Assembly (NCBI RefSeq): GCF_005144795.1
Contig: NZ_SWFJ01000007.1
Location: forward strand, 62,001 to 126,000
DNA: 64,000 nt
Source: Streptococcus mitis
GTDB taxonomy: Bacteria; Bacillota; Bacilli; Lactobacillales; Streptococcaceae
Reading direction: 5' to 3'
The position numbers and the translations under genes were made by a program. Below the pieces are notes generated by a model that did no database searches, had not been told where the DNA came from, and saw only the letters and a program-made list of their open reading frames with translations. Below are positions 1-9,591 of the stretch, one piece after another (within the stretch, counting starts at the first letter, position 1; the number at the start of each line of letters is the position of its first letter).

Positions 1-3000
1 GGAAACGCTACAGTCGGCTTTCTTATAACATTGGAAAAGCTAGTGTCAAAACAGGACAAGCAACAGGTCGTTTTACCAAGAAAAGACTGACCAACACAAA
101 AGAGCGATACCATCATTTTAAGGATGGAAAAGGATGGAAACTAGCGAAAGATAACCCAAGTTCCTTTAAAAATCGGTTTCGAAAATTAAAGAAACAAGGT
201 CTTACAAGTGTTCGAAATATCTATCAAAAACTAAAAGCAGCCTTTTCCTTCTTTACATTTGCGACTGGGAATCCTGTAACCTGGATAGTTGGAGGAATAG
301 TCTTTCTTCTTTTACTTATAATGAGCTTCTTTTTAGGATTTTCATCTTCTAGTTTGATTCAACAAGATGAATTTGAATTAACAAAAGCTTATACCCACCT
401 AACTTGGGAAGATGCAGAACATACTCGCACAAATGACAAAGGAATTACCTATTACACAAAAGTTGATGATGTGATGGGGTATATGAACTTTAAATTCCAT
501 GACTATGAGTTACACAAACCAGTTCACTTATTTAGTACAGAAACTTACAAGGATTATCTATCTACTTTGTGGCATGATTTAAACGATGGGGAAGATTTGA
601 AATCCATGCAAGACCTCTATGAAACTCCTAAGTATAAACTATCGAAAGACGATCAAGAGGAAATGAAGGAACTAAAAGAAGAAGGTGTCTATGCTTCCAT
701 GCAGGAATTGGACAATCCATTTGAGGGGAAAAGCAACGAAGATAGTCTAACCATGACTTATCGTTATGGATACTATGATTTAGACGGAAAACCTACCCTT
801 CAGGAGTACATTCTACTAGAAGCAAAGGCTCACCAAACGATTGTCGCACCAATGGATGGAGTTGTATCTCTAGATGGCGACAATGTTATTCTCACTAACG
901 GAAAAGGAGAGAATGAGAGTAGATTGACCTTGTATTCTATTCATAATGGCCGTGCGATTGAGGGGACAAGAGTCCTAACGGGTGATATTATTGGTGAAAC
1001 ACCAGACGATACAGGTTTGAAAGTTTCCTATCAAAAGTATAAGAACAAGAAAGAAAAATTGGTGTATGTCAATCCGCAATTTTATTTTCCAAAGGTCATT
1101 CAACTTCAGACCACTATCTTACCTGCCATTGGTCAGTTTGGTGGGGATGAGTTTGAACGTGCAAAACATATTTATGATTTTTTGAAATCTCAAGGGGCAA
1201 GTTCCCAAGCCATTGCGGCTATTTTAGGAAATTGGTCGGTAGAATCTTCTATCAATCCAAAACGAGCTGAGGGAGATTATTTATCTCCTCCTGTTGGCGC
1301 TACCGATTCCTCATGGGATGATGAAACCTGGTTAGCAATTGGAGGTCCAGCCATTTATAGTGGTGCTTATCCTAATATACTTCATAGAGGTTTGGGGTTA
1401 GGGCAATGGACGGATACCGCAGATGGTTCAACACGTCATACAGCCTTGTTAAATTATGCACGCACCCAAAATAAGAAATGGTATGATTTAGACCTCCAAC
1501 TTGATTTTATGCTTCATGGGGATAGTCCTTACTATCAAAGTTGGTTAAAGGATTTCTTTGGAAATACGGGCAGTGCAGCCAATCTAGCCCAACTCTTCCT
1601 TACCTATTGGGAGGGAAATTCTGGTGACAAACTACTGGAAAGACAAACCAGAGCAACGGAATGGTATTACCAAATTGAAAAAGGCTTTAGCCAAACAAAT
1701 GGAGGACAGGCAAAAAGTGACCCGCAATCCCTTGAAGGTGTTCGTGGAGACTTGTATGATCATTCTGTTCCTGGTGGTGGAGATGGTATGGCCTATGCCT
1801 ATGGACAATGTACATGGGGTGTTGCGGCTCGTATGAACCAGTTAGGCTTGAAATTAAAAGGAAGTAATGGAGATAAGATTTCAATCATTAATACTATGGG
1901 AAATGGTCAGGACTGGGTTGCGACAGCTTCAAGTCTTGGTGGGGAAACTGGCTCTACACCAAGAGCAGGTGCTATTGTTTCTTTTGTGGGAGGAACACAT
2001 GGAACACCAGCAGACTATGGTCATGTGGCTTTTGTAGGTGCGAGACGTTTCTAACTGAAAAGGTTAGACACGTTCTTGAAAAATCAACCTGATAATCAGG
2101 TTAAATTTGAATAGAATGGAGAACTCTTATCTTGAAAATTGGAATGAAGGGGTAACGCCCTGAAACGATTTCTCTAATACTCCGACATGCGTTTATCTTG
2201 TGCAAAGGTAAAGGTTTGAAGCTCGGTGAAGTCGGCTGAAAGATACCGTCATTCTTAAGGACTTAAGAATCGAAAGTGTTCCAGAGGTGGAATATGTATC
2301 TGATAGGTCGGGAGTCATTAAAAACTAAATAGGGTGAGAATGTGCATGAGCACTGACGAACCAGCGAATGTACGCTCCGAAGGCGAGTACGTAGAAATGC
2401 GTATAACAACGTAAGTTGTTTCAACTTGAGGAAGAGTAAGAATCGACGATATGAAATTCCTTGTTATGTTACAGGCATATCAAAGTTGAAGGGGTATAGC
2501 TAGGCACCTAAGTTTAGTATTGATAAAGATAAGGGAACGTCGAAAGCTAGAGATGTGGAGGTTGCACAACCAGAGAAACATTGGAAAGAAAATCATAACT
2601 TTCCTTAATCTCTAGTGAGAGTGGTGGCACGACCTTTGAAAGTGTTGTAATGATACTGGAGGAACAGCCACTAGTCAATAGTGTATTGTTATGAACTTTA
2701 TCATTTCATGGATTCTTGTAAGACATAAAAGGTCACGAATCCAAAGAGAGGAGTGATAGACCATGACGAAATCAAAAAATGATGACAAACTATTAAAACA
2801 TCAAAAACTAAGGTATGCGGAATACTATGGCATGACTGAGATATTTGATGATTTATATTCAAAAAGTCAAAAGGGATTCAGTTTTAAGAACTTAATGAAC
2901 ATTATCATATCTCCCGAGAATATACTGCTCGCTTATCGTACCATAAAGCGGAATGGTGGTAGTCAAACCGAAGGAGTAGATGGTGTTACCATTAAAGATT

Positions 3001-4946
3001 TAGAAAATCTGACCCAAGAAGACTTTATCTCTAAAGTTCAAAGAAGATTTCAATATTATAGACCCAGAAAAGTCAGAAGAGTAGAGATTCCTAAGCCAAA
3101 TGGGAAGAAACGACCACTTGGCATTCCCTCGATGTGGGACAGAGTGGCCCAACAGTGTATTTTACAAGTGTTGGATCCAATCTGTGAAGCGAAATTTTAC
3201 AAACACAGTTATGGATTTAGACCCTTAAGGTCGGCTGATAACGCTATTATGGACTGTATGTATCGTATGAATAAAAGTCATATGACTTATGTCGTTGACG
3301 TTGATATTAAAGGCTTTTTTGATGAAGTGAATCATACTAAGTTAATGCGTCAAATCTGGACATTAGGTATCAGAGACAAACAACTTCTAGTGATTATTCG
3401 AAAAATGTTAAAAGCACCAATTGTTCTTCCGAATGGAAAAGTGACATATCCAACTAAGGGCACACCACAAGGAGGTATCTTATCTCCACTACTTGCCAAT
3501 ATCAATCTCAATGAATTTGATTGGTGGATAGGACGACAATGGGAAGAAAGAGATTGTAAGGAATTAGTTCCTCAATATAATTCCAAGGGAACAAGACACA
3601 AGTCACATGTATACAGAAAGCTGCGAGCTTCAACGACGCTAAAAGAAGTTTATATTGTCCGATATGCGGATGATTTTAAAATCTTTTGTCGAAATAGGAA
3701 TGAGGCAGAGCGAACGTTTAAGGCTGTAAAATTGTGGTTAAAAGAACGACTTAACCTCCCTATTTCAGAGGAAAAATCTCAAATTACCAATCTGAGAAAG
3801 AAAAGTAGTGAATTCCTTGGGATTACTTTAAAGCTAGTTTCTAAGAATAATCGTTTGGTTTGTTTCTCTCATATTGCATCAAAAGCCAATAAACGTATTA
3901 AACATCAACTGAAACAACAGATGAAATTGATACAAATTAAAGGTGCTAAAGAAACAATTATTCGTGAAATACAGAAGTATAATAGTATGGTTATCGGTAT
4001 TCATAACTATTATAGTATGGCAACACATGTGAGTAAGGATTTAGAAGAAATTCATTATCAGCTTTATCTCTCTTTTAAAAATCGATTGCAGGCGAAAGGT
4101 CTGACAAAAATAGGAGAATACAAGGGAAAAGATAAAGGACTTCTCCCCTACCTCCAATCTCAAAATATTCGGTACTTAATGGGTTATCCAATTCTTCCAA
4201 TTAGCTATGTCAAGACGAGAACACTAAAAGGAAGAAATAAGAATCTGAATAGGTATACTCCCGAGGGGAGAAAATTGATTCATAAACAACAGGAATCTGT
4301 TGAAACATGGAAATTAAAATGGCTGAGAGAACACTCAATTATAAATAAGCGTGCAACAGTTGAATACAATGATAATCGAATTTCTTTATTTGTAGCTCAA
4401 AAAGGGAAATGTGCTGTAACCGGTCAGGAATTGGATATGGATGATATTCATTGTCACCATAAGAGACCGTGGTTAGAAACAAAGGATGACTCTTATAGGA
4501 ACCTTATCATTGTTGGACGAGATATTCATCGCCTGATTCACGCAACAAATGAGAAGGTTATCAAAAATCTCTTTCAGCTTTTGAATTTGAGTGATACAGG
4601 ACTGACCAAATTAAATCAGTTGCGCGAACTTGCAGGAAATTCACCATTATTGAAAGAAAATTTGAACTTAGAACAATTATGTTAATCATATTAATACAGC
4701 ACGATAAAGCAAAATCGTGATAATACACTATTGATGGAACGCCGTGTGCGGTGAAAGTCGCACGCACGGTGTGAAGCGGGGGAAAAGATGGAGATAGTAT
4801 CAAAGTTTTACCTATCGCTATAGAAGGTCTATGATGATGGTTCTTTCCTTGTGTCTGAAACCAACTATGGTGGCAACCCTAACTATACCTTTAGAAAAAT
4901 CTCTCAAGCAGATAGTGCCATTAGTTTTGCTTATACTACGAAATAG
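1..4946 (+). CDS. ICE cell-wall hydrolase (lysozyme-like + CHAP), 5' end outside window, split by group II intron
   Basis: This gene encodes the membrane-anchored peptidoglycan hydrolase that opens the wall for the conjugation machine (VirB1-like role). The frame is open from the first bases, so the start lies outside the window. Visible in order are a basic cytoplasmic part, a membrane segment near 280-345, a degenerate M23-like stretch (about 830-1090), a phage-lysozyme-like domain (about 1150-1660) and a CHAP domain (about 1780 onward) with Cys in GQCTWG and His in DYGHVAFV. The exon stops at 2037 and resumes at 4822. Removing 2038-4821 rejoins a Glu codon and restores the tail EKVYDDGSFLVSETNYGG, with a stop at 4944-4946. 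Unspliced, the frame ends at 2054, five codons into the intron. The splice join is inferred from reading frame and intron ends. Function is inferred from the domains. Confidence 0.85.
2038..4821 (+). mobile_element. Group II intron, complete (2784 nt)
   Basis: The 5' end is GTGCG, the group II consensus. The 3' end is a short stem followed by CTAT, and a domain V-like hairpin lies at about 4738-4778 (a gccgtgtgcgg stem with a GAAA loop). Positions 2055-2762 have no gene and hold the domain I-IV ribozyme; 2763-4685 encodes the maturase. The TTACAG at 2469-2474 could act as EBS1, since it can pair with the last six exon bases TTGTAG if two wobbles are allowed; this is only a candidate. The intron sits just after the codons for the conserved CHAP catalytic His, in the sense orientation. 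Splicing is therefore needed for a full-length host protein. Confidence 0.9.
2763..4685 (+). CDS. ltrA: Group II intron reverse transcriptase/maturase with HNH endonuclease
   Basis: This 640-residue intron-encoded protein reverse-transcribes the spliced intron into DNA and assists RNA folding. The reverse-transcriptase domain covers about residues 60-360 and includes DVDIKGFFDEV, GTPQGGILSPLLANI and the active-site YADD near residue 301. A thumb/maturase X region follows. The C-terminal HNH endonuclease (about 549-600) has CAVTGQELD, CHHKRP and NLIIVGRDIHRLIH. All core motifs are intact, so the intron looks mobile. The start follows an AGAGGAG site 12 bases upstream. The gene lies inside the domain IV region of the intron and shares its strand. 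Confidence 0.93.
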   Translation: MTKSKNDDKLLKHQKLRYAEYYGMTEIFDDLYSKSQKGFSFKNLMNIIISPENILLAYRTIKRNGGSQTEGVDGVTIKDLENLTQEDFISKVQRRFQYYRPRKVRRVEIPKPNGKKRPLGIPSMWDRVAQQCILQVLDPICEAKFYKHSYGFRPLRSADNAIMDCMYRMNKSHMTYVVDVDIKGFFDEVNHTKLMRQIWTLGIRDKQLLVIIRKMLKAPIVLPNGKVTYPTKGTPQGGILSPLLANINLNEFDWWIGRQWEERDCKELVPQYNSKGTRHKSHVYRKLRASTTLKEVYIVRYADDFKIFCRNRNEAERTFKAVKLWLKERLNLPISEEKSQITNLRKKSSEFLGITLKLVSKNNRLVCFSHIASKANKRIKHQLKQQMKLIQIKGAKETIIREIQKYNSMVIGIHNYYSMATHVSKDLEEIHYQLYLSFKNRLQAKGLTKIGEYKGKDKGLLPYLQSQNIRYLMGYPILPISYVKTRTLKGRNKNLNRYTPEGRKLIHKQQESVETWKLKWLREHSIINKRATVEYNDNRISLFVAQKGKCAVTGQELDMDDIHCHHKRPWLETKDDSYRNLIIVGRDIHRLIHATNEKVIKNLFQLLNLSDTGLTKLNQLRELAGNSPLLKENLNLEQLC

Positions 4947-5021
4947 AAGAGTTTACACTTGAAATTTTAACCATTTTCAGGTAGAATAAATAGTGTAGAT
5001 GAGTAGTCGGCTCATGGTCAA

Positions 5022-5129
5022 TCTGATAGTAATCTTGGACATAAGGGCCAAGCGGTGGCGGACACCAGAACGAAATCCGATAGCAATCTTGGACGTAAGG
5101 GCCAAGCGGTGGCAGACACCAGAATAAAC
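5022..5129 (+). repeat. Two tandem 54-bp repeats
   Basis: Two copies (5022-5075 and 5076-5129) differ at a few bases. Both carry the string GGGCCAAGCGGTGG followed by GACACCAGAA. A third, partial copy lies at 14527-14555 to the right of the cargo block. The repeats lie between the CHAP gene and a terminator. No function is recognised. Two copies with no spacer do not make a CRISPR array. Confidence 0.75.
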
Positions 5130-5139
5130 CGACTGACTA

Positions 5140-5172
5140 GGTGGCTTACAGACTCTGTAAACCACCTTTTTT
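5140..5172 (+). terminator. Terminator after the CHAP gene and repeats
   Basis: The stem GGTGGCTTACAG (5140-5151) pairs with CTGTAAACCACC (5155-5166) with one mismatch, followed by a T run. A diverged copy lies at 14570-14603. Confidence 0.75.
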
Positions 5173-5183
5173 GTGAGGAAAAT

Positions 5184-5750
5184 ATGGCAAATTCTAGAGA
5201 TTATCGTAATCCAAATTACACCGAAAAAATAAAACTTCAGCGTTTTTTTACTCAGTTACAAATTGCGGCTTCTTTTTTTAAAGAACACTTCGTTGGCAAA
5301 ATCATGTATTATGAAACAGAAATAGAAAGTGTTGAACTTCATTTTTCACCTACTAATTTCATGCACCTATGTGGTGTTGATTACCGAAAAGGTGCAGGCA
5401 GTTTCTTTGACGATTGTTTAAATAGTCATGTCATAATTGATGAGTTGAAAATAAAAAATGATGGAACCACGATGCAAAAGTTACAAGTTTTAGGATCTAT
5501 TGAGGAGTTATTGGGAAAGCATGTTCATCTAACTGGTTCAGGACGTTATTTGTATTTGGAGTTTGATTATGCTCTACGTACAAGAAAACAGATACTAGCA
5601 TTAACATTGAAAGAGACATCAAGGAAAATTGTTCCTCAATCTTTATTAGATTTGAAGAGAAAGACAGTATTTCCAGAAGGTCAAAAAGTAATTTCAATTT
5701 ACTCAAAACATTTACAAACGTCGGAACTTTTTTATTATTTAAAAGATTAG
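5184..5750 (+). CDS. PBECR4-like nuclease-fold protein
   Basis: This 188-residue protein resembles the PBECR4 family (barnase/EndoU/colicin/RelE-like nuclease fold) found on streptococcal mobile elements; the family name is from memory. Visible are a basic N-terminus (NYTEKIKLQRFF), then HFSPTNFMHLCGVDYRKGAGSFFDDCLN, a typical core of that fold. It has no signal peptide. The frame is open to 5055, but the ATG at 5184 has GAGG just upstream and lies after the terminator, so it is preferred. Another terminator follows at 5796. The gene could be an effector or a modification enzyme; the activity is unknown. Confidence 0.6.
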   Translation: MANSRDYRNPNYTEKIKLQRFFTQLQIAASFFKEHFVGKIMYYETEIESVELHFSPTNFMHLCGVDYRKGAGSFFDDCLNSHVIIDELKIKNDGTTMQKLQVLGSIEELLGKHVHLTGSGRYLYLEFDYALRTRKQILALTLKETSRKIVPQSLLDLKRKTVFPEGQKVISIYSKHLQTSELFYYLKD

Positions 5751-5795
5751 TTTACATATCTTTTGTGGTATAAAACATATTTTTATCATTATAAG

Positions 5796-5825
5796 GAGAA
5801 CGCAGTTTTGGCTCGTTCTTTTTTT
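5796..5825 (+). terminator. Terminator, left copy
   Basis: GAGAACG-like stem (5797-5802 with 5814-5819) with a T run. The same sequence recurs at 14632-14663, so the two copies bracket the cargo block. Confidence 0.7.
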
Positions 5826-6640
5826 GTTGATGATATGCTCCAAACAACATATACTAGATTGGATATGAAATAGTTTGTGATTACATAATTTATCTTCAGG
5901 AAAGTTATGGACATTATGTCAATTTCTGTTATGATAGACATCTCTAACAATTTCCGTTATAACAGACATTGACTTACAAAGTATTTCTTTTCTGAACATA
6001 TTAGCGTTATAATATAAATGCAGTGTTACACTGTAGAATATTAAGAAAATAGGATACTATAGGTTTAAACTAAATGTGTAAGATAAATAGTTGGATTAGT
6101 AAAAGTTTCAAGTCTGATAAGAACAACATTACATTTCATACAACTGAATGTATATATTTTATAAGAGAGAGGGATGCTTGATTGGGGAAAATCATTCAAA
6201 ATACAGTTATAAGGATTTTAATAAGAATGAAAGTGTGATATTTCTTTTTCATTAATCTTCTAAATGTATTAAAATCAAGCTTTCCACTTATGTATTCTGC
6301 TAATAAACTTCAATACATTTCAATAGATTTTCAAAATTTGGTGGGGATTTTTATTATACTTTGTACGAGCTTTTCAATACCCTATCCCAACCTTTAAAAT
6401 CCCCTAAGTTATTTACTCAAGGGATTTTTTATCTGCTTTTTTCATACTTAAACAGTCAGTCTAACTGTTTGATTTTCTTTGTGACTAACTCCCTAAAAAT
6501 AGTAGAATTAGCTACTTTACTGATTTTACAAGATAATAACAAGACCTAAACGTATAATTTATTTAGGTTTACCAATTATGACTTTAACATTTTCCAATAA
6601 GGTCTAACTCAACCGTCCCCAAAGTTAAATCCTTATGTAT
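5826..6640. other. Gene-free stretch left of the AraC gene
   Basis: No convincing gene is seen in about 800 bases. It holds an imperfect 21-bp direct repeat (5921-5941 and 5949-5969) that also forms an imperfect inverted repeat (GTCAATTTCTGTTAT with ATAACAGACATTGAC). A TATAAT-like box lies near 6011. A hairpin with a T run (AAATCCCCT with AGGGATTT) lies at 6397-6430. A short AT-rich frame at 6361-6549 starts at TTG with no clear ribosome site and is not called. Confidence 0.5.
6397..6430 (+). terminator. Hairpin terminator-like site
   Basis: An AAATCCC/GGGATTT stem is followed by six T's. It may end a transcript from the 6011 promoter-like box. Confidence 0.45.
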
Positions 6641-7603
6641 TTAATCAGAAAGATTATTTTTCGCATATTTTTTTATGTCTTTGGGATAAAATCCCTTATA
6701 TTTTTTGAAGCATGTACTAAATTTACTGTGAGAGGAATATCCTACAGCCTCTGCTATATCTTGAATTTTAAGGGTAGAGTTCAGTAGGAGTAATTCCGCC
6801 ATATTCATTCTCCGTCTTTGAGTATATTCTGTAATTGTGCATTGATATTTTTGCTTAAATAACTTTTTTAGTTTTGTGCCGCTCATAGTGGATATTTTTT
6901 CTAAAGTATCCTGTGAGATAGATGTTGCATAATGATCGTCTATATAATTGGTGACATTTTTCAAAGCCTCATCATCGGCAATAGATAGTGGATTGCTGTA
7001 CTTATTTAAAAAAGAGTCTATTGTAATACTTAACCATTCCTTTGCCTTTGACTCAAAAAAGATTTCAGCAGCAGGAGATGCCATCTTGCAATTAAGGATA
7101 TCTTTTGCGATTCTTTCTAAAGGCTTGTTTATTATAATGCTGGTATTAAAAAATAAATCTTCATAGTTACAGACTTTATTCTTATAAGAGGACAGGCATT
7201 GCTCTATCATGGACTGATTGAAATTTATACCGATTCCTAAATAAGGAGAGTTTTTGTGAAGTATAAACCTAAAGTCTTTAGAATTTTTTGTATTTATAGT
7301 ATAAAGTGAATTTGAAGAAAGATTTTGATAAGGATTAAAACATTCACCGTTTGCTGTAACTAAATAAGATAAATAAAGGGAATAGAAATTATTCAAACCA
7401 GAAAAACTTGTATGGATAATTTCTTTTTTTATGAAAACATCATAAATATCAATAGTGAAATTATCGCCCTCGTAAAACCAATATATGCCTTCTGCATTAT
7501 CCGTGCTAAAACGGAATTCATGTCCTACAGTGGAGTATTTTGTATTATCGATAGATTCATCTGTAGAAAAAAAGTTTTTAACAAAGTTATAAAAATCACT
7601 CAT
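6641..7603 (-). CDS. AraC-family transcription regulator
   Basis: This 320-residue regulator probably controls the divergent transporter operon beginning at 7830. The C-terminal two-helix-turn-helix domain covers about residues 215-315, with LEKISTMSGTKLKKLFKQKY and IQDIAEAVGYSSHSKFSTCFKKYKGFYPKDIKKY. The N-terminal part is a poorly conserved sensing domain. Divergent placement beside a YbtPQ-like transporter recalls the AraC-type regulator YbtA of yersiniabactin loci. Two exact 13-bp direct repeats at 7629-7657 in the shared promoter region are candidate operators. The ligand is unknown; a metal chelate is an inference from context. Confidence 0.85.
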   Translation of the reverse strand: MSDFYNFVKNFFSTDESIDNTKYSTVGHEFRFSTDNAEGIYWFYEGDNFTIDIYDVFIKKEIIHTSFSGLNNFYSLYLSYLVTANGECFNPYQNLSSNSLYTINTKNSKDFRFILHKNSPYLGIGINFNQSMIEQCLSSYKNKVCNYEDLFFNTSIIINKPLERIAKDILNCKMASPAAEIFFESKAKEWLSITIDSFLNKYSNPLSIADDEALKNVTNYIDDHYATSISQDTLEKISTMSGTKLKKLFKQKYQCTITEYTQRRRMNMAELLLLNSTLKIQDIAEAVGYSSHSKFSTCFKKYKGFYPKDIKKYAKNNLSD

Positions 7604-7628
7604 ATTATACCTCCGTGCTTTATATTTT

Positions 7629-7657
7629 ATCCCGAATAGACATTATCCCGAATAGAC
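7629..7657. promoter_or_regulatory. Direct-repeat operator candidate for the AraC regulator
   Basis: ATCCCGAATAGAC occurs twice exactly (7629-7641 and 7645-7657) with a 16-bp period, just upstream of the AraC gene start. AraC-family proteins often bind direct repeats spaced one and a half to two helical turns apart. Confidence 0.5.
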
Positions 7658-7829
7658 TTATTTAGTCATATCTAATTGATTGAAATCCTCATTTATTATA
7701 AAATAAATGATAAATAAAAACAAGAAAAACTATGCGTATTGCAAAAGAGTTTGAAAACAAGCCTCTAAAATCAGTCTAAAAAGGCTATTTATAGGGTTTG
7801 CTAATTTTAAAAAAAGGAGGAGTTGTTCA

Positions 7830-9587
7830 GTGAAGGATAAGAAGAAATCAATACTGAAAAGACTAATGGCTTACGGTGGTGAAAAAAGTTTTTTACTCTA
7901 TATTGCTATTGTTATGTCTGCTGTATCAGGTGTCATGGTTTTGATGCCTATGGTATATATTCATAGAATTGTAAATAACTTAATTTTAAATGGGATGGTG
8001 AATTTTGATTATGTAAAGGAAAATTCAATTTATGCAGCAGTCTTTGCCGTTCTGGGGCTTTTTATATACCTAATAGGTTTAATTTTATCCCATATTTTTG
8101 CATTTGAAGTGGAAGATAACATTATTAAGACTTCCGTAACAAAACTAATAAACAAACCGCTTGGGTATTTCGATGACAAAGAAAGCGGAAGGATAAGAAA
8201 TGTAATTGTGTCCGGAGCGTCTGAAACCCATTCTTTTATAGCGCATCAACTTCCTGATATGGCGATGACCATTATATCGCCAATCGTCCTGCTTGTATTT
8301 TTCTTCGTGTTTAACTGGAAGTTAGGACTTGCCAGTATGATACCGATGATTATCGGTATGACATTGATGTCATCTATGATGACAACCGAAACAAAAAAAA
8401 TGAAGGATGAGTATTATGCAGGACTTTCCGATTTATCCTCTCAGACTGTGGAATATGTTCGAGGAATTCCTGTTGTTAAAACATTTGCACAAAGTGTTGA
8501 GAGCTTTGATAAGTTATATTCGTTAATCATAAAAACAAAAGACAATGTACTTAAGCTTACTATGAGTTATACGAATAAAATGTCGTGGTTTGAAACCGTT
8601 TCTACATCGACGGCATTTTTCTTGGTACCTGTGGCATTACTCTTAATAAAATTTAATGGAAACTTATCTAATGTAGTTGCAGATTCTGTTATTTACTTCC
8701 TAATAGGACCGGCATTTGCTACTTTTATTATGAGAACTGCGACGATTACACAATACAGTTATTTTGCAGAACTTGCTTTAGATAAAATTGAAAATATACT
8801 TGAGTTTGATGATTTTGTTTATGGAAATAAAACAAGTTCTGATGTTGGGATAGAGTTTAAAAATGTAAGCTTTTCTTATGAAGATGAAAATGTATTAGAC
8901 GATATTTCATTTAAGGTGAATAAAGGAGAACGAGTTGCTTTAGTCGGATCATCAGGCAGTGGTAAAACTACTATAGCAAGGCTTGCTGCACGATTTTACG
9001 ATATTAAAACAGGTGAAATTTATATTGGAGGAATTAATATAAAAGATTTTGAAAAAGAGGCTTTAATGAGAAAAATTGCTTTTGTTTTTCAAAACTCTAA
9101 ACTATTTAAAATGAGTTTAAGAGATAATCTTTTAATCGGAAAGCCTGATGCAACTAATGAAGAAATTGACAATGCCTTAATCAATTCAGGGGCTAAAGAT
9201 ATTATTAAAAATTTAGATAAAGGACTTGATACTGTTTACGGAACTAAAGGCACATATTTTTCAGGAGGAGAGGCTCAAAGGATTTCTATAGCGAGAGCTT
9301 TTTTGAAAGATGCAGATATTATCATTTTAGATGAAGCTACAGCCTTTGCAGATCCTGAAAATGAACATTTGATTCAAGAGTCTTTTAAGAAGCTATCAAA
9401 AAACAAGACAACATTGATGATTGCTCATAGATTATCTACAGTAGTAGATGCGGATAAAATTCTTGTTATTGATAAGGGGAAAATTGTAGAAGAAGGCAAG
9501 CATTCAGATTTAATCGGTATGAGTGGGCCTTACAAAAAACTTTGGGAAGAATATCAAAAATCCGTAAATTGGAAGATAGGAGGTTAA
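7830..9587 (+). CDS. ABC transporter half (membrane + ATPase), YbtP-like
   Basis: This 585-residue half-transporter is the first of a pair and probably forms a heterodimer with the next product. Six membrane segments lie in about residues 1-310. The nucleotide-binding domain has Walker A GSSGSGKTT (about 374), signature SGGEAQR and Walker B IIILDEATAFADPE. The D-loop reads AFAD rather than the usual SALD. The GTG start at 7830 follows AAAGGAGGAG. Exporter-type pairs of this kind next to ECF-like genes act as importers in siderophore loci (YbtP/YbtQ, EqbK/EqbL). Metallophore import is therefore plausible here but not shown. The AT-rich codon use differs from the ICE backbone. Confidence 0.85.
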   Translation: MKDKKKSILKRLMAYGGEKSFLLYIAIVMSAVSGVMVLMPMVYIHRIVNNLILNGMVNFDYVKENSIYAAVFAVLGLFIYLIGLILSHIFAFEVEDNIIKTSVTKLINKPLGYFDDKESGRIRNVIVSGASETHSFIAHQLPDMAMTIISPIVLLVFFFVFNWKLGLASMIPMIIGMTLMSSMMTTETKKMKDEYYAGLSDLSSQTVEYVRGIPVVKTFAQSVESFDKLYSLIIKTKDNVLKLTMSYTNKMSWFETVSTSTAFFLVPVALLLIKFNGNLSNVVADSVIYFLIGPAFATFIMRTATITQYSYFAELALDKIENILEFDDFVYGNKTSSDVGIEFKNVSFSYEDENVLDDISFKVNKGERVALVGSSGSGKTTIARLAARFYDIKTGEIYIGGINIKDFEKEALMRKIAFVFQNSKLFKMSLRDNLLIGKPDATNEEIDNALINSGAKDIIKNLDKGLDTVYGTKGTYFSGGEAQRISIARAFLKDADIIILDEATAFADPENEHLIQESFKKLSKNKTTLMIAHRLSTVVDADKILVIDKGKIVEEGKHSDLIGMSGPYKKLWEEYQKSVNWKIGG

Positions 9588-9591
9588 ACAT

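Noticed and set aside
5022..5129. CRISPR-like tandem repeat
   Set aside because: Only two adjacent 54-bp units with no spacers and no cas genes.
6361..6549. 62-codon plus-strand frame
   Set aside because: Hydrophobic by chance in AT-rich DNA, starts at TTG without a ribosome site and overlaps a terminator hairpin.
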